From: Lachnospiraceae bacterium
GTDB taxonomy: Bacteria > Bacillota > Clostridia > Lachnospirales > Anaerotignaceae
Assembly: GCA_003543235.1 (NCBI GenBank)
Contig: DPJA01000009.1
Coordinates: 124,001-188,000, forward strand
Reading direction: 5' to 3'
Length of the DNA: 64,000 nt
Made by a program: the position numbers and the translations under genes. Under the pieces are notes generated by a model. That model saw only the letters and a list, made by a program, of their open reading frames with translations. It was not told the DNA's origin and made no database searches. Each line of letters opens with the position of its first letter. Within the stretch, counting starts at the first letter, position 1. Of this stretch, positions 61,757 through 64,000 are shown piece after piece.

Positions 61757-64000
61757 ATGGCTTTAAAATTTATTATAGGAAGAAGCGGCTATGGTAAAAC
61801 ACATGAATGCCTTAGCCTTATTGCAAAAAACCAATACCAAAATATAAAAAACAACCTTATTTTTATAGTTCCTGAACAGTTTTCTCTTCAGGCAGAAAAG
61901 GATATTATAAAAGAAACCACAGGCAAAGGTATAATGCAAGCAAAAGTGCTAAGCTTTAACCGTCTTGCCTATACTGTGTTTTCACAAACAGGTTATCCCA
62001 AAACACAACCACTTACCGATACATCAAAGGCAATGGCATTAAAAAAAATAATATTGGAAAACAAAGACGACTTACAATATTTTAAAAAATCAGCCGATAA
62101 ACAAGGCTTCATGCAGCAACTAAGCACAACTGTGTCAGAGCTTTTCCGTTATGATATATCAGGCAATAAGCTTTTGGCTATTGCAAATGCAACGCAAAAT
62201 AACGATATTCTTAAAATGAAGCTTAGTGACCTTGCCCTTATATACAATAGCTACAAAAGCTTTATAGATAACGGATATATTTCCTCCGATGAAGCCCTTG
62301 ACCTACTGTATGAACATATAGATTCCTCAAAACTTGTAAAAGGTGCAGATATATGGTTAGATGGCTTTTATGGCTATACTCCGCAGGAGCTTAAAATAAT
62401 AGGCCGATTACTTGTAAACGCTGCCTCTGTCACTGTTACCTTAACTATGGACAGCTATGCCCTTAAAGAAAAATCACTGCCTATGACAAATGTTTTTTTT
62501 GAAACAAAAGAAACATACCTTGCCCTTTGTAAGCTTGCAAAGGATAATAATGTTGATATTGAAGAACCACTTATTCTAACCGGGCCGCAGAGGTTTAAAA
62601 GCACTGCCCTTGCCTCCCTTGAAAAAGAATTTACAAAAGCAATGCCCTCCACTGTTGACGAAACCAATGACATAGAGATTTTAACAGCACCAAACGCATT
62701 TGATGAAGCTGAAACCGTTGCATTAAAAATAATTTCTCTTGTACGGGATAAAGGTCTTAGATACAGGGATATTGCCATTTTGGCAGGTTCACTTGAAGGC
62801 TACGAAAGTATCCTTCGCACAGTAATGTCCGAATGCAAAATACCGTTTTTTATGGACAGTAAACAGAGTATAACAAACCATCCTCTGGTGGAATTAATTA
62901 AGGGAATCCTTGAGATTTTTCTATTTAACTATAGCTATGATTCCGTTTTCAGTTTTCTAAAAACAGGGCTTACCCCTATGGCACAGCAGGATATTGAAAT
63001 ACTGGAAAATTACTGCCTTGCCTACGGCATAAAAAGCTATAAATGGAATTTTGAAAAATGGAGTTACGGTCTTACAGAAGGGGAAAATAGCGAAAAGTAT
63101 TTGAAAATAAACAGCCTTAAGGATGAATTTTTATCCTTTCTTTCCCCTATAAAAAACTGTTTTGCCCACAACAAAAAATGTTCTGTTTCTCAAATATCCA
63201 CTGCTGTTTTTACAGCCCTTGAAACCATGGGTGTTGCCCAAAAGCTTTTAGCACTTTCTGACAAAATGGAATTGGAGGGAAATATAGCAAAAGCTTATGA
63301 AAACAGACAGTGCTGGAATATTGTTATGGATATTTTGGACTCTATGAATGAAGTTTTGGGCGAAAGTGTAGTAACCCTTAAAGATTACTTTTCTCTTTTC
63401 GACAGTGGTCTTTCTGTATGCCAAATGGGTATTATTCCACCAGGCATAGACAACATAATTATAGGTACTCTTGAGCGTACACGTCTGCCAAAAATAAAGG
63501 CATTATTTATTATGGGCATGAACGATGGTGTTATACCGTCGCCTGACAGCACTGAAGGAATTTTATCTGATGATGAGCGTGAAAGCCTTGAAACAGATGG
63601 CGTTTCCCTTGCACACGACGGTACTCGCCGTGCCTTTGAAGAACACTACCTTATTTACAGTGCCATTACCAAGGCAGAAAATTATCTTACCCTTACCTAC
63701 AGCTCAGGGGATTTAAGCGGAAAAGCACTTCTTCCCTCGGTTATTATAAATAAGATTTTAAACATCTTTACAAGCCTTAAGGTTCAAACTCAAACAGATG
63801 ACCCTCTTCACATTTTTTCGTCACCTGCTATTGCGTTTCATCACTTAGGTCAAGGCTTAACAGAAGAAAATAACGCCCTTTGGCTTGCTTCACTTAAATA
63901 TTTTGAAACTGCTGAAGAATGGGATGAACGCACACGTCTTTTAAAGGAGGGTCTTGCTAACAAACGTCCAGATGAACGCCTTAAAGAAGATACAACAAAG
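61757..64000 (+). CDS. addB: ATP-dependent helicase/nuclease subunit B (AddB/RexB), N-terminal part
   Basis: 748 codons are present and the gene runs off the window. Walker A GRSGYGKTH at residues 8-16, the N-terminal pattern IFIVPEQFSLQAEKDII near 36-52 and VLSFNRLAYTVFSQTG near 65-80 are typical. AddAB processes double-strand breaks for recombination. ATG 61757 has AGGAGGTG. The nuclease domain lies beyond the window. Confidence 0.95.
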   Translation, partial: MALKFIIGRSGYGKTHECLSLIAKNQYQNIKNNLIFIVPEQFSLQAEKDIIKETTGKGIMQAKVLSFNRLAYTVFSQTGYPKTQPLTDTSKAMALKKIILENKDDLQYFKKSADKQGFMQQLSTTVSELFRYDISGNKLLAIANATQNNDILKMKLSDLALIYNSYKSFIDNGYISSDEALDLLYEHIDSSKLVKGADIWLDGFYGYTPQELKIIGRLLVNAASVTVTLTMDSYALKEKSLPMTNVFFETKETYLALCKLAKDNNVDIEEPLILTGPQRFKSTALASLEKEFTKAMPSTVDETNDIEILTAPNAFDEAETVALKIISLVRDKGLRYRDIAILAGSLEGYESILRTVMSECKIPFFMDSKQSITNHPLVELIKGILEIFLFNYSYDSVFSFLKTGLTPMAQQDIEILENYCLAYGIKSYKWNFEKWSYGLTEGENSEKYLKINSLKDEFLSFLSPIKNCFAHNKKCSVSQISTAVFTALETMGVAQKLLALSDKMELEGNIAKAYENRQCWNIVMDILDSMNEVLGESVVTLKDYFSLFDSGLSVCQMGIIPPGIDNIIIGTLERTRLPKIKALFIMGMNDGVIPSPDSTEGILSDDERESLETDGVSLAHDGTRRAFEEHYLIYSAITKAENYLTLTYSSGDLSGKALLPSVIINKILNIFTSLKVQTQTDDPLHIFSSPAIAFHHLGQGLTEENNALWLASLKYFETAEEWDERTRLLKEGLANKRPDERLKEDTTK

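Overview
The window is chromosomal DNA from an anaerobic, endospore-forming, low-GC member of the Clostridia. Sporulation and germination genes (spmAB, spoIIR, a gerA-type receptor operon, yqfC/yqfD), a complete Rnf ferredoxin:NAD+ oxidoreductase operon, rubrerythrin and the conserved Firmicutes neighbourhoods all point there. No phage, transposase, CRISPR array or rRNA was seen. Most of the window is well-packed housekeeping sequence.

Layout. 1-2282 (minus): prs (cut by the window edge) and glmU. 2476-6392 (plus): a macro-domain protein, a 440-base AT-rich intergenic region with a cluster of DnaA-box-like sites and a sigma-H-type promoter, the ribosome hibernation factor hpf, then a tandemly duplicated segment with two unrecognised Cys-rich proteins and a small ORF (one intact copy, one broken). 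6443-6595: tRNA-Gly(CCC) and tRNA-Arg(CCG). 6644-14709 (mostly minus): spmB/spmA, an AbrB-type regulator (plus), murI, ddl, spoIIR and gerAC/AB/AA. 14828-19415 (minus): a large secreted, probably surface-layer protein with a strong promoter, a TolC-like secreted protein and a secreted stalk-domain protein. 19555-29847 (minus): dnaI-like loader and DnaD-like protein, rubrerythrin, tagO, upp, rpiB, a low-MW phosphatase, Sua5, a SEC-C protein, a USP domain, pyrG and a lipoprotein cyclophilin. 29956-32734: murG (minus), then a ferritin-like protein, a HIT protein and carbonic anhydrase (plus). 32809-41671 (minus): recO-era-cdd-ybeY-pgpH-phoH-yqfD-yqfC and rpoN. 42205-47190 (plus): rnfCDGEAB. 47321-57917 (plus): DUF4321-maf, then mreBCD, PBP2, minCDE, rodA, mgsA and a DUF1294 protein, with a lone TipAS-domain protein on minus at 48291. 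58045-61647 (minus): efp, aroQ-aroK-aroE-yqeG and a small anchored protein. 61757-64000 (plus): the start of addB.

The genes form a few functional blocks: elongation and septum placement (mre/PBP2/rodA/min), precursor synthesis for the wall (glmU, murI, ddl, murG, tagO), sporulation and germination, and energy conservation (rnf).

Most interesting points: the tandem duplication behind hpf, in which a silent 164-bp copy of the hpf tail is almost unchanged while the protein genes have diverged; matching sigma-K-like promoter elements before both copies, suggesting spore-surface proteins; a DnaA-box cluster far from dnaA; a MgsA homologue with three altered active-site residues; a MinC without its usual N-terminal domain; and a TolC-like protein in an organism that otherwise looks monoderm. 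All were read by eye, without searches.
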